Of a DNA stretch of 64,000 bases, positions 1 to 10,963 are shown piece after piece. A program made the translations under genes and the position numbers. Source of the DNA: Hyaloscypha bicolor E (Eukaryota; Ascomycota; Leotiomycetes; Helotiales; Hyaloscyphaceae); NCBI RefSeq assembly GCF_002865645.1, contig NW_020194677.1, forward strand, positions 62,001 through 126,000, written 5' to 3'. The notes beneath the pieces are model-generated. The model had not been told where the DNA came from and did no database searches. It saw nothing but the letters and a program-made list of their open reading frames with translations. Each line of letters opens with the position of its first letter. Position 1 is the first letter of the stretch.

Positions 1-520
1 CAAGGCACAACAGTCCCGGAATTCGGAGGACGATTACCACATCGAGACATCCGGCACTGGTGTTCATGTCCACCAGTCTCCATTCACAGATCGGGCCCAG
101 GCCAGTCCGAAGATCGGGTCGACCGGGACTCGATAGTTGAGCGCGTTTTGACTCAGGGCGACGGGCGTCGTCGCGTCCATTCTCAACGCATATCCCGGAA
201 CTCACTGCGTCTCAGGACTAGAGGCTACTCTTGATAGACCGACATGGCGAAGAGTGCGCATGTGCTGATTGCAAAGTTGGAATCTGGTGGTGGGTTGTGT
301 AGATGTCACTGGGAGTCGACGTTGTTCTTGATTCGTGAGGTTCAGACAAAAACGAAGAAAGATGAGTTCAGCCTCGTGCACGTGCCATCCCAGCCTCGTG
401 CGATCATGCCTCGAACAGGTCACAACTCACCTTGAGTGCCTCGCCAACAACCACCCCGCATTTATCATCCCATTCAACCCTAAGATCCCGACCAGCAATT
501 CCAACTCCACAAGCTACAAG
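1..520. other. Upstream region of the MEMO1-family gene; no gene supported
   Basis: Ordinary-composition sequence with only short, mutually overlapping open frames and no recognisable domain. It probably holds the promoter and 5' leader of the gene starting at 521. I see no convincing upstream exon. Confidence 0.5.
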
Positions 521-1568
521 ATGACCACGAGAGTAGCAAGCCACGCCGGCTCGTGGTACTCATCTCGAGCCTCAACTCTCTCGAGTGAGCTCGACGAATG
601 GCTTGCCCAAGTTCCCACGTCCATCGACGGAAAAGAGCTGCCCGTACCAGGCGCAAGAGTCATCATTGCGCCGTGAGTGAGCTTCTCTGTTCTCCCTCCC
701 CTCCCCCAATCTAATAAATTCAAGACATGCAGGCTATTCCTACTCTGGCCCCGCAGCCGCATGGGCATACAAATCGCTCGACCTCTCGAATGCCAAAAGA
801 ATCTTCCTCCTCGGACCCTCCCATGCTCTATACCTACCCGGATGCGCACTCTCGAAGCACTCTAAATATGCCACGCCGCTGGGAGATCTGATTATCGATA
901 AGGTGACTGTCAAGGAGTTGCAGGAGACGGGCGAGTTTGAGAATATGAGCACTGGGGCAGATGAGACGGAGCACAGTCTGGAGATGCACCTGCCCTACAT
1001 CTACAAGATTCTGTCTCAGAAATTCAAATCTGCAGCCGAGTACCCTCCTCTGATTCCGATTCTTGTTGGCAACACAGATCCATCTGTCGAGCGGGACTAT
1101 GGCAAAATATTCGCTCCTTATCTCGCCGACCCAAAGTCTATCTTCGTTGTCTCTTCGGACTTCTGCCATTGGGGAAGTCGCTTTCAATACACACGATACC
1201 TTCCAGCATCTCCCTCTTCAGCAGCCGCAAGTTCGCCGGGAGGATATGACTTGAAGAGACACGATAAGAAGCCCACGAATCCACCGATCTACGAGAGCAT
1301 TGGACGACTGGATAAGATGGCCATGGACGCAATCGAGACGGGAAAGCACGATAATTTCCTTGGAAACTTGGAAGAAACAAAAAACACAGTGTGTGGAAGA
1401 CATCCAATCGGCGTGGTGATGGCAGCGATAGAGGTCCTAGAGAGCGAGGGCAAGGTGACAGGTGAGGGAAAAGGACGATTCAAGTTCGTCCGATACCAGC
1501 GGAGCAGCGAGGTAGAGGATATCTCTGATTCCTCAGTCAGCTATGCAAGCGCATATGCTGTTCTCTGA
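521..1568 (+). CDS. MHO1: MEMO1-family protein (yeast Mho1-like)
   Basis: Two exons, 521-672 and 725-1568, with a 52-nt GTGAGT...AAG intron, give 331 aa, close to the usual size of the family. The splice was chosen because it restores the family's PHAGYSYSGP block across the junction; a CAG 8 nt further on would break the frame. Conserved metal or active-site-like residues are present: His52 (PHAGYS), His84 (GPSHALYL), His199 (SSDFCHWGSRF) and Cys274 (CGRHPIG). These match the His/His/His/Cys set of human MEMO1, a relative of non-haem iron dioxygenases that binds copper and takes part in ErbB2-linked motility signalling; yeast Mho1 has been linked to invasive growth. The cellular role here is inferred from the family only. 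The gene ends 55 bp from the end of the convergent sulfotransferase-like gene. Confidence 0.93.
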
Positions 1569-1622
1569 TAGACATAGACTCATAATCTCATTCGATGATT
1601 TTCCACGCCCATCGTTTTCACG

Positions 1623-2377
1623 TCACGTCTCTGCCCTGGGCTCAACAACCTTCTTCCACCCCTTCGTCGCCCAATCATCACTCCTCGGGAACTCCATCCC
1701 AGGCAACTCCGTCCCAAGAAATGCGCAAAGTGGCGCCCACCCCTCCTTCACCTCGTACACAAGCAGGTCTCTTCCTCTCTCCTTCGCCCATCTTTTCACA
1801 TTCTCATTATGACCTCTAAATCCCCTTCTCTTCTCTTCCTCTCCCCTTTCCTCCTGGGGCCCAAAATGATAGCTCGTGAAGTGGGGAAAGAAGGTTGACT
1901 TAGGGGTTGTGAAGAGCGTGCTGTTCATGGATACCAGCCAGGAATCTTCATCTCTGACTGTTAAAATTATCTTGGCCGAGGGGTAGGTATCCATGAGCTC
2001 GGCGGCGAAGGTTAGGGCAGGCCAGTCTGTTGTGCTCTTTCTCGTCCATTCCTTTCAGTGGAGATTCTATGAAGGAAGACGGGTAGAGGGAAAGGGGGAA
2101 ATACAGCATAGCTTCCGATAATAGCGTCGAAATCCTCTACCGTAATGGGGAGACCATCTATCTTGCGTTCGAGGAGGGCTTGCCATGCCTCCGTGTGGTC
2201 GTTTTTACGGACATCACGCATGTGGTATATGGGTTTTATGCCGAGAAGGTGGAGGGCGTCTGCTAGTGCTGGGAATTTTCAGTGATATATTGAAGAGAAG
2301 AGGATATGTATACATTGGGTTCCTGTTCGGCCCATTCCTAGGCAAAGGACTTCCACGGGGACGGTTCTTGCGCTCAT
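1623..2377 (-). CDS. Sulfotransferase-like P-loop protein (fungal Sulfotransfer_4 type)
   Basis: Three exons on the minus strand: 2377-2314, 2268-2105 and about 2036-1623, giving about 213 aa. Introns are 45 nt (GTATAC...CAG) and about 68 nt. The last acceptor is ambiguous: exon 3 could also begin at 2051, adding five residues. The N-terminus has a PAPS-binding-like loop (GMGRTGTQSL, about residues 14-23). The middle carries TDWPALTF, then the family-typical stretch YPSAKIILTVRDEDSW. Such fungal proteins are often mislabelled NAD-dependent epimerases; substrates are unknown. The ATG at 2377 was taken because it directly precedes the P-loop strand. The gene converges tail to tail with the MEMO1-family gene. 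Confidence 0.82.
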
Positions 2378-3046
2378 CTTGAACAAAAATGGTATTCTAT
2401 GTCAGATTCAAGGATTAATGTGAGAAAATAAGAGAAGGACTTGAGTTTTAACGTTTCCAAGGAGCTACGGAGTATACATTTATATGAGTATCAGAAGGCC
2501 GAGAAAGGAAGGTGAAGTGACACTCATCACGGGGTTCGTCACTTATCCGGATGTTTATCGTGAGCTTCATTGCTGATTGGAAAGCAGGCTGGAAATTCGG
2601 ACAGAGCCGCTCACTAACTGTCTCGTCTTGGCCATAAGGTGCGGAGGAGCCAACATGTGAGAAAGGTTCCTCGAGGAGCTGGGAATAATCGGCTGAGATT
2701 GGATTGTACAGAAGTTGATGTAAGTGCTCAGATATACTGGTCTCGGCGGCCTTCGCATACTTTTCAGAACACATCTTCAGGGATCATCGCTATGCCTCGG
2801 CTATCTGCAGGGATGCTTATCGTGCTGAAAGCGCCGTCATAGATTCAAAACAGACTTCACTATTGGAACTTCCTCGTCAATATTTGCATACAGAGTTGAC
2901 CGATTCTGATCTATCGCCTTCCTTATTAATCTGCATCTATGGCAAGGTATTGACCAATTATATCTTCATTCTCCCGCCAAACTCCGCTCGCCAAAGACTC
3001 CATCAATCCGAACATTGCCCCGCCTCTCCTCAAATTCGACATCAAA
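2378..3046. promoter_or_regulatory. Divergent intergenic region
   Basis: About 670 bp between the sulfotransferase-like start (minus) and the F-box gene start (plus), so it probably carries both promoters. Only shadow open frames occur. I see no recognisable motif that I would defend. Confidence 0.4.
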
Positions 3047-4049
3047 ATGGTATCAAAAACCTCAATTGGGCTTGCAGATTTGCCCAACGAGGTCAGCCTC
3101 CTCGCTCCATCAAGATTCATATTTTAACAACCTATCGCAGATCATAATTCATATCCTAACCCTCTTCCCAACCCGCCAACTCCTCCCCCTCACAACCATC
3201 TCACACCGAATCCACGCCCTAATCCTCACTATAATCCACACCCGGATCCTCGCAATCACCTCCTCGCCCTCCAAAAGGGTAATCCTCGAATGCTACCACC
3301 CATCCGCCAAGTTATCAACCCCGTATTTCTTCTGCGACTACCTCTACACCGAGCCCTTCGCCCTCTCCTCCGCCTCCCCCACCTCGTCGCCCTCATCCCT
3401 TTCCCAACTCCGCAACCTCTACTCCTATTTCCGCCCCACACCCCCAGAAGGCGATCGCAAAGTCTGGCGACCACGGCCCTCAGGCGGTTGGTCATGGGTC
3501 CCAATCTCCTCTGTCCTTGACAAGGGAGAGGAAGAGGGGCAGGAAGGAGAGGAACTGGTCAGTCAGGATATATATCTAGAGAGTCACGAGCTGTTTACCC
3601 AGTTGCAGAGTGTAGTTAATGTTGTCAAGACGGGGCCGACGAAGGATTTGTTTTTAAGCTGTGTGACGGTAGGCGAGGGGCTAGTGAGGGTCTGGAGGGA
3701 TTGGTTGAAGGAGAGGGCTGAGGGGGTGGCGAAGAGGAAGGGTGAGGAGGAGGAGGAAATTGAGAAAAGGTTATTGTGGAGCGATACACAGAAGCATGTG
3801 GGCTTGAGGTTGAGGGTTAATGGGAGGCAAGATGAGAGGGTTCCGGTGTTGGTGAGTAGGGATGAGGATCCGAATGTGGGTTATACGTTGCAGTACGAAG
3901 GTATGTGCCGTCTGCTTTCCGTCAATATGAGAGATACTTATAGGAGAACAGAATTGGTGGTCAGGAGTAGTCAGTTGCTGCTTATGATGGAGGATTCGCT
4001 GGACCGAGATATTGGGAATACGGGGAAGGCTATTGTGATTGTGTCATAA
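3047..4049 (+). CDS. F-box domain protein
   Basis: Exons 3047-3091, 3141-3900 and 3952-4049 give 300 aa. The first splice (donor GTCAGC, acceptor GCAG) joins LADLPNE to IIIHILTLFPTRQLLPL, producing a textbook F-box start at residues 9-45. The second intron (GTATGT...AACAG, 51 nt) is a multiple of three and open, so retention cannot be excluded. The rest is a variable fungal C-terminal region with acidic, low-complexity patches (EEEGQEGEE, GEEEEEIEK) and no substrate-binding repeat I recognise. F-box proteins recruit substrates to SCF ubiquitin ligases through Skp1; that role is inferred from the domain alone. The 5' donor is non-consensus, so the exon 1 junction is the weakest part. Confidence 0.75.
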
Positions 4050-5013
4050 ACAGTAACCAACTGGGGTAAATCAACAATATTTCTTTATGTACAGTACAGC
4101 TGCAGTCTCATAAGGTTTAGATGCATTTCCAATTGCCTTGAGGTGACTTTTGGTTCTTATGCAGGGATTACCAATCCCCGGTGCAGGAGGAAGGTTTTCC
4201 GAAGCGGACATATAACTCGAAAGAGTGAATTCTCCTCCTGAACGTTTCGTTGCACGTCGCAACCCAAAGTTGATGTCTGATATTGATATCGGGGTTGTTG
4301 AGTGAATCTCAAGCGAGGCGCCCTAGCACTCACTCTGCTTTAGTGAATCACCCTCTCCGGAAGTTTCGTTGCATATCGCACTAACGGCAAAATGCACCTT
4401 TTTGTCGGACCTGAACATTGAATTTTTGCTAGTAATAACGGCGGGGGGTTGCGCAAATCTCAAGTCGATCACCTTCACCTGCTGCTATTTCCCAGCTCGC
4501 AGCTAGCTAGTAATTGTGAAGTCTCTACTTAAACTAACTCTATACCTTTGGAATTTAATTGATTGTCTGTTTAGCCTGAGGTATCTCTGAGACTCTGAAT
4601 AAATAGTGAGGTGCTTTATCGCTTTTGTTTGTTATCTTGAGATATCTTTGGAACGGCCACAATTAGAGAAACGCTTATTTAATGTAATCTTACTTTATGT
4701 AATTTTACAATCTCTTGAATTAGTCTTTGTTAAAGATATAATGGGCTCAGCAAATTCTCGATCTTTTTAATGTTGGACCATGGTAAAAGCAAACTTAGGT
4801 CATTTAAGTCTAATATAGATTCCACTCACTAGCACAATGAGATTTTCGCTACATTTTTGCACAACCACTGTTTCCCTTCCTGGCCATCCCAATATTGCTC
4901 ACAGTGAGTGAGGGGCCGACCGACATGACCAAAATGGCCAACAAGTCTGCATCTGTTTCGAATAGCCTGCTCTCGAAGCGGCTCGGCACTCCTCTGTTCT
5001 CCGAATCCCCTCA
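4050..5013. other. Intergenic, no gene supported
   Basis: No coding signal. A short imperfect direct repeat (GTTTCGTTGC followed by a CGCA-type tail) occurs near 4243-4262 and 4362-4381, and the sequence becomes AT-richer toward 4800. It may contain decayed repeat material. Confidence 0.4.
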
Positions 5014-6403
5014 ATGCCTAATAATCAGTCGGCTAATCCTCATGGGAAACCACAGGAAAGGCGTCGGCTTCATGCCCGACTACTTTATCCTGCATAACCC
5101 GAAACCCATCCTGCATACAAAGCAACAATTGAATCTACCAAGCCATTCATCGTCTATAAGGAAGAACTCAGTCTCGAGTTCGCTAAAGGTGAATGTTTGT
5201 ACGATATCTTGCCCACCCCGGAAGCTTATGAACTAGTCAAACCCCGCTTCCTAGTTCGTGACCCGATCCGCACATTTGATAGCTGGAAGCACATTGAATG
5301 GGTCGATATCGAGAGCTTCTTGCAATGCTATCGTAACATCTTCCACATGCTTCACGCCTCTTCATCTTCATACGTCCTCCCCTACGAGAAACGTATCTCT
5401 GCGCTGGAAAAGGAATTACAAGTTCTGTGTGCTTGGTGGGAAATTTCTCTCAACCCCGCGTGCTGGAATTCAGCAAGCCCTTCGGGAATTTCTGACTCCA
5501 GACGGAGTGCGAAAATAATATCTATGCCAAAAACCCACCTGGCCTCTTCTCCACCGTCAAGCCCAATTACCATATATCTCCTGACATTCCGTTATATAGC
5601 CTCGTATCAAACCACGAGAAAGAATAAATCGAGCGCTCGGTAGGTATGTCATATATCTAACTCTGTGAAGAAAGCGCAAGCCAAATTCGGAATGAGATGC
5701 TAGAGAAAGAGTGGTTCGGATTCGGCCTCGATGCCACGCTGCATGAATTTTGAAAGGCTTCGGGCGCCGCAACCCCGGCGACGCAGGCAAAGGTTTCCGA
5801 GGTTCACAGAGACCCGATTGAGAGGTTAAAGGAGATTAATGCTCGCGTTCTGAAGCAGGAAAACTACGCAAGTTTTCACGGGTAGCAGGACGTCTGATGA
5901 GTATACAGAGTAGGAAGGGACGCTTTGCTGCTGTTCTGGATGAAATCAACTTCCAGCCACCAGTCGGGTTTGTCGACGAACTTGCTGCCAATTATAAGAG
6001 TGCGCTTGAGATTGTTCTGGAGGCGGAACCGGGAGCGCTCAGTTTGCTCAAGTACTTGAAGCCTATTAGAAAGGAGGTTTCGATCATTTTGGAAGGACCG
6101 CAAGGTACGCAGGAGTGGACTATCGAGAAACTCGGCTTTGAGGTTGATTTCCTGGCTACGACGAATTTTTTTGGTGTTTCGGAGGTCGATGGGCTTTTTG
6201 GAAGGATGTTGGAGAAATTGAGGCTCGAGGTTGGTTTGCGTGGATGATAGTGAGGAGCGAGATGTCATCCCTGCGAGGAAGGACGGGATCTTCATGGTTC
6301 ACTACTCAGAGAAGGAGAGTGTTGAATTGGATGTAGACAATATGGAAATCAATACGCTTTGGAGATTGGAGCATATCTTGAGGGCAGAGAGCACTCAGTA
6401 ATG
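5014..6403 (+). pseudogene. Broken fusion gene: P-loop (sulfotransferase-like) domain plus HAD hydrolase domain
   Basis: A degenerate gene readable across three frames. From 5014 the protein runs to a TAA at 5095, then continues in frame (TKPFIVYKEELSLEF, FLVRDPIRTFDSWKHIEWVD) to a one-base loss near 5451-5460. The next frame carries FSKPFG, a TGA at 5493, YAKNPPGLFSTVK, TAA at 5625 and 5658, then the HAD motif I region (FGLDATLHEF, about 5714-5750), a TGA at 5751 and a TAG at 5883. The HAD body resumes in a third frame (5897-6240: ALSLLKYLKPIRKEVSI, FLATTNFFGVSEVDGLFG), then shifts again near 6233 to VDDSEERDVIPARKDG and stops at 6401-6403. HAD motif I (normally DxDxT) has lost its first Asp (G-L-D-A-T), and the usual Gly-Asp of motif IV reads Asp-Asp. 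Several stops fit C-to-T changes. Domain naming is by eye. Confidence 0.8.
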
Positions 6404-7112
6404 TGAAGGGAGGTTGTTTTTTATGGGATTCTCGCTTCGAGATTTTGGAGAGCAAACATGACTGCGACCGCATCATTTATAAGTAGAAAATAGACTCCAA
6501 GAGTCGCTCGGAGTGGATATTGTGTATAGTATCTGCAAAAATATCAATGAATTATGCGAGTAAAAAGCCATTAGCTCTTTCAGTCCTTCGATTCCCAACT
6601 AGATCCAAAGTGAGCTTAACTCTTTACCACAATCACTCTCGCTTCGGTCTCTGAAAGGGGGCCAGACAAAATCAAGGGTCAACAAACCCCTATCTTAATT
6701 GACCACATTCATCTTCCTGTTCGCGTTCGCTCTCGCCATCTCATTTCCAAAGACCTACCCACCCACCTGACCGCTCCGCGCGGGGTAATGCAATGTGGGG
6801 ATTCTTCCGCTCAAGAGCCCCACAAAGGCATCCTCCCCCTCAACTGCAAGTTCACCAAGGAGCATAGAAGCAATTGATTCGATAGGTCTCAGAACCTAGT
6901 CTCAATCCTGCTGCTGCTGTCGGCAGTATCGACACCGAACTCGGGCAGTGGCGACCTAGTATTGATGCAGCTCGGAAAAATGTTTCTGGTGCTGAGAGCT
7001 TTATCGCTCTTGACATTTGAATGTTCTGATTCTTTGGAGAGAAATTCGAGAAAGAAATCTGTAGATAAACCTGAGTGTTAAAGTTGGTTGGTGGTTGAAA
7101 AATAAAGACAAA
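6404..7112. promoter_or_regulatory. Upstream region of the monooxygenase gene
   Basis: About 700 bp without coding signal between the pseudogene remnant and the FAD monooxygenase. The start at 7113 has the favourable context CAAAATGGC. No specific operator was recognised. Confidence 0.35.
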
Positions 7113-8534
7113 ATGGCAGTCACGGTAGAAACCAACGGGGTCCCAGGACCACCAACTGGAATAAACGTGATAGTTGTCGGTGCAGGTCAGACCATTACCC
7201 ATCCATCCCGCCTTCGTCACAAAATTCGATTTCGAACTGACTTTCAACACAGGATTCGGCGGCCTTACGGCAGCAATAGAATGCCACCGCCAAGGCCACC
7301 ACGTCGAAATCTACGAGTCATTCCCTGAGCTCAAGATCCTCGGGGACATCATCTCCTTCGGCTCAAATGCCGGACGGATTTTCTACCGCTGGAGCGATGG
7401 CAAAGTCGCCGCAAAGATGCGCGCGGTGTCTATCGACCTGAGTAACTATGGTTTTAAGATTCATAAGTATGATACTGGGGAGGTAGTGGCGGATCAGAAG
7501 ACGCCGCAGATGGACCCCACAGCTCCGGTCTTTAATGGGCATAGAGGGGAGTTACACGAGATTGTGTTTGAGTATGCAAGGGATGAGTTGGGCATTCCGA
7601 TTCATTTGGGGAAGAGGGTCGTGCAGTATTTTGAGGGTGAGGGAAAGGCAGGGATTGAGTTGGAGAGTGGTGAGAAGGTACTTACTCCCACCCTCCCTCC
7701 AAATCGTCTTCCCTAAGGAGAACATGCGTGGAGCTAATTGAGAAATAGATAATAGCAGATCTCGTCGTCGGCTCCGACGGCGTTCGCTCAAAAGCACGCA
7801 CTCTGGTACTGGGCTACGAAGACAAGCCCAAGAGCAGCGGGTACGCAGTCTGGCGAGCCTGGTTTCCAAACACAGACATGAAAGCCGATCCACGAACGGC
7901 GCAGTTCTGCGAAAATGGTGATACATTCAACGGGTGGATTGGTCCTGATGTGCATTTCTTGTTCAGCACGATCAAGAATGGATCGGATTGTTGCTGGGTG
8001 CTTACCCACCGTGATGAACATGATATTGAGGAATCGTGGTCTTTCCCGGGGAAGCTGGAAGAGGTGTATAAGGTGCTTGAGGGCTGGGATCCGATGTGCA
8101 AGGCGATTGTTGAGAAAACGCCCAGTTTGGTGGACTGGAAGTTGGTATATCGAGATCCGCTCCCAACCTGGGTTTCGAAGGAGGGAAGGATTTGCCTTCT
8201 AGGAGATTCTGCACATCCTTTCTTGCCAACCAGTGCTCAAGGTGCGACACAGGCGCTGGAAGACGGAGTCACCTTGGCGATTTGTTTGAAAAATGCTGGG
8301 AAACAAAATATTCCAGCGGCTGTGAGGACGTATCAGGAGATTAGGTACGACCGAGTGAAGGCGGTGCAAAAGACTGGAGAGACGACGAGAGATATGTGGC
8401 ACAAGACAGATTGGGACAAGGCGAAAAAAGATCCGAAGGCAATTGAGTTGCCTAGGGAGGATTGGATTATGGGGCATGATGCTCAGAAGCATGCTGAGGC
8501 GGTGTTTGGTGAGACTGTGAAGAAGTTTCTTTGA
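7113..8534 (+). CDS. FAD-dependent monooxygenase (salicylate hydroxylase-like, class A)
   Basis: Exons 7113-7185, 7253-7677 and 7749-8534 (introns 67 and 71 nt, both GT-AG) give 427 aa, normal for the family. All three flavoprotein hydroxylase signatures are intact: the Rossmann GxGxxG (VVGAGFGGLTAAIE, residues 20-33, split by intron 1), the DG motif (DLVVGSDGVRSKA, about 170-182, just after intron 2) and the GD motif (RICLLGDSAHPFLPTSAQGA, about 313-332). There is no signal peptide or membrane segment, so it should be cytosolic. Family members use NAD(P)H and O2 to hydroxylate aromatic acids or tailor secondary metabolites; the substrate cannot be told from sequence. The gene converges on an MFS carrier 466 bp downstream, which may supply or export its substrate. 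Confidence 0.93.
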
Positions 8535-8999
8535 GCCGGGTAATGCATTTGGAAGATATTGTTTATAGAATGGAATATCGATCTCCGCGTGAATCGAAAA
8601 TGGCACTTTCTGTTGGACCACAAGACACCCAGAACGTGGTCCTGGAGCCAAATTAAATACTGGTCTGACTACATATAAGATACGAATTTGATGACCCCGC
8701 CACCTTCTTTGCTATATCCGGAAGTACAGTACTTACTGTGCAGAAGCTCCTCTGTTTCACTTGAGCCCCATTTTTACTATTCCTTGGCAGACTATAGGGT
8801 GCAGCGCATTTCAAACATCACTTAAATTGTCTTCCAAGATGTCTTCCAAGACGTTGAAGTTTGCAATGAATCATTGTATAATTCAAGATTAATTCGTCCA
8901 CAATCATCAAGCACCACGTTCCTACTTAGGCTGCTTCTGATATATGCCTTCCAATTTATCAGCGATCCTTCCATTGTACTCTCACATCAATGTGGTCAC
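8535..8999. other. Convergent 3' intergenic region
   Basis: Sequence between the ends of the monooxygenase and MFS genes. It should hold both polyadenylation regions. No gene or repeat seen. Confidence 0.4.
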
Positions 9000-10963
9000 T
9001 TATTTCACATTCGTCGTAGTCTCCGCGACTGCATGCGGGTTCGTCCAAACAACTTCCTCGACAGAGACTCTGGTCTGATTCTTCTCATCAACAGCAAAGA
9101 CAGCGGGACCGACACACTTGTATCCGCGGAACTTGCGAGCTGGAAGTTTGGCCATGAACTACCCAGGAATTAGCAAACCCTACCCCAAAATCTTCAACAA
9201 CAAACTCACCATCTCATCAATCTCTTCGAAAGTGCGGTTCTTGACCTCAGGGAGGTAGAAGTATGTCCAAAGAGCACCAATAATGCAACTTGGTGCCCAG
9301 ATATACCCGTACTTGGGACCCCAGTTGAGCGCATCGGGGTTGATGAAATATGGGGCAGTGAAGGTGGTGAGCCAGGCGCCGAAGAAGCCGACTGAGGCGG
9401 CGATGCCGAAGGTGAAGGATCGGAGGCGTTGGGAGGGGAATTCTCCGCCGCAGAGCCAGGCGTAGGAGGAGACCATTCCGTTATAGCCCATGATGTAGAG
9501 GACTGAGATGCCAACGATGGCCTGGAAACTGTTAGTTAGGACCCTTGGAGCTTCGGGTTGGGGATTCTTGCCTTCCCAGTTGCAAGTGTGCCTGGATGAG
9601 TAGTGTATATAGCAGCAACGATTAGCTGGCAGAGGCCACAGATAAGCATTCCATTGACGAGGAAGACTCTGCGACGGCCCCATTTGGTAATGATACAGCT
9701 GTTGATAATGATGACGACAACTCCCACGGCGGTCAAAATACAAGAGTTCATAAATGGAGATCCGACCTTAGCCATTTGGAAGAAGTATGTTCCGTAAGCT
9801 GCAGGGATGTTAAGTTGCGGTACACGCAGATGTTGGGGGGCTGATTCTTACAGATCATATACATGGCACCAGAAGCAGCCTGAAGAGTGACAGCACCAAC
9901 AGCTAGAAATGTTCGACGGCGGTCAATCGGATTGCGCCAGATGTCAATAATTTCAGTGTTAACCGCAAGGAGCTTCTCGGCGTCGATTGCAGCTTTCATT
10001 TCCGCGAATTCAGCATCCACAAGTTCGGGAAATGGTCTCAGCCATTTGAGAGCTTTCCGTGCGTCCTCTTCTCTATCCATTTGCAATAGCCATCGGGGCG
10101 ATTCGGGGATGAAGAGCAAGCCGATGGACACAAGCCCGGGAATAACGTAAACAATACCAAGAGGTATGATATAAGCTTGCTTTGATGGGATGGATTTTGT
10201 ACCGTTGTCGATGACTGTGCCAACGAGGGTGCCCAAAGTAAATGTTAGTAAGACAAAACACATTAACTAAAGCAGAGTTCAAGGCATACCAAGTGAGACC
10301 CATGTTTGAAAGGATGCAATTACAAGACCTCGATACTTTGCTGGTGCCACTTCCTGCTCAACAGTAAGTAATCTCCTCCGATCAATCCCTGCATCTTTAT
10401 TCATACCTGCAAGTACAGTTGGGCGAATGTCATAAAAAGACCGTTAGCTAAACCAATGAGAAGGCGACCAGCGTACAGGCCGCCAATCTTATCCGTGGTC
10501 ATCATGATGACATTGGCAACGATACACAAGACACATGCAGACCAGATAGACCACCTCCGTGACAGATAGAGAGCGATGGGGCCTGGAAAGAGTTAGGCAT
10601 AAGTCAAGTGAATCCTCTGCTCAAAATAAAACCGCAGGCAATGCATACCAGCTGCGCTAGAGGCAAGGAAAGCCCCGAGAATCATCAAGGATGAGATCAA
10701 TTGTTGGCGGCCGGGCGAGATATTCCATCCGGTGGGGGACAATGGGTCTTCATGCCCAAAGACCTGACAATGATTAGAATAGCTGGCTGTGCGCTTGTGA
10801 TAGTAGAACATACCTCCAAGAATCCCTTCATTGCCTGAAGACTGCCAATGATACCGAAGTCTACTCCATATTGGAACGGGCACATGGACATGAGGGTGCA
10901 TGCTGCAAGGCACTTCCAATGAGCCGCAAGGTTGTCCTTTCTGTTTGGTGTTGGTGAAGCCAT
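9000..10963 (-). CDS. MFS transporter, sugar/quinate porter family
   Basis: Eight exons on the minus strand: 10963-10814, 10763-10649, 10582-10407, 10353-10290, 10232-9852, 9798-9572, 9521-9210 and 9158-9000, totalling 527 aa with phase kept throughout. Sugar-porter landmarks: FGIIGSLQAMKGF near the N-terminus, RLLIGLANGLF, the PESPRWLLQMDREEDARKAL loop after TM6, WGRRRVFLVNGM in the second half, and PEVKNRTFEEIDEMF as the PETKGRT-like C-terminal signature. It is a 12-TM plasma-membrane proton symporter by family. Substrate is not decidable (hexose, alpha-glucoside, quinate or an aromatic acid). Two splice oddities: the 9522-9571 intron uses a GC donor (AAG|GCAAGA), and exon 5 starting at 10232 requires a GG acceptor. 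A canonical CAG 18 nt downstream (exon start 10214) would remove six residues. CreA-like motifs lie upstream. Confidence 0.9.

Noticed and set aside
3901..3951. Reading the F-box gene without its second intron
   Set aside because: The frame stays open, but GTATGT and AACAG are good splice signals and splicing gives a smoother continuation; kept as an alternative only.
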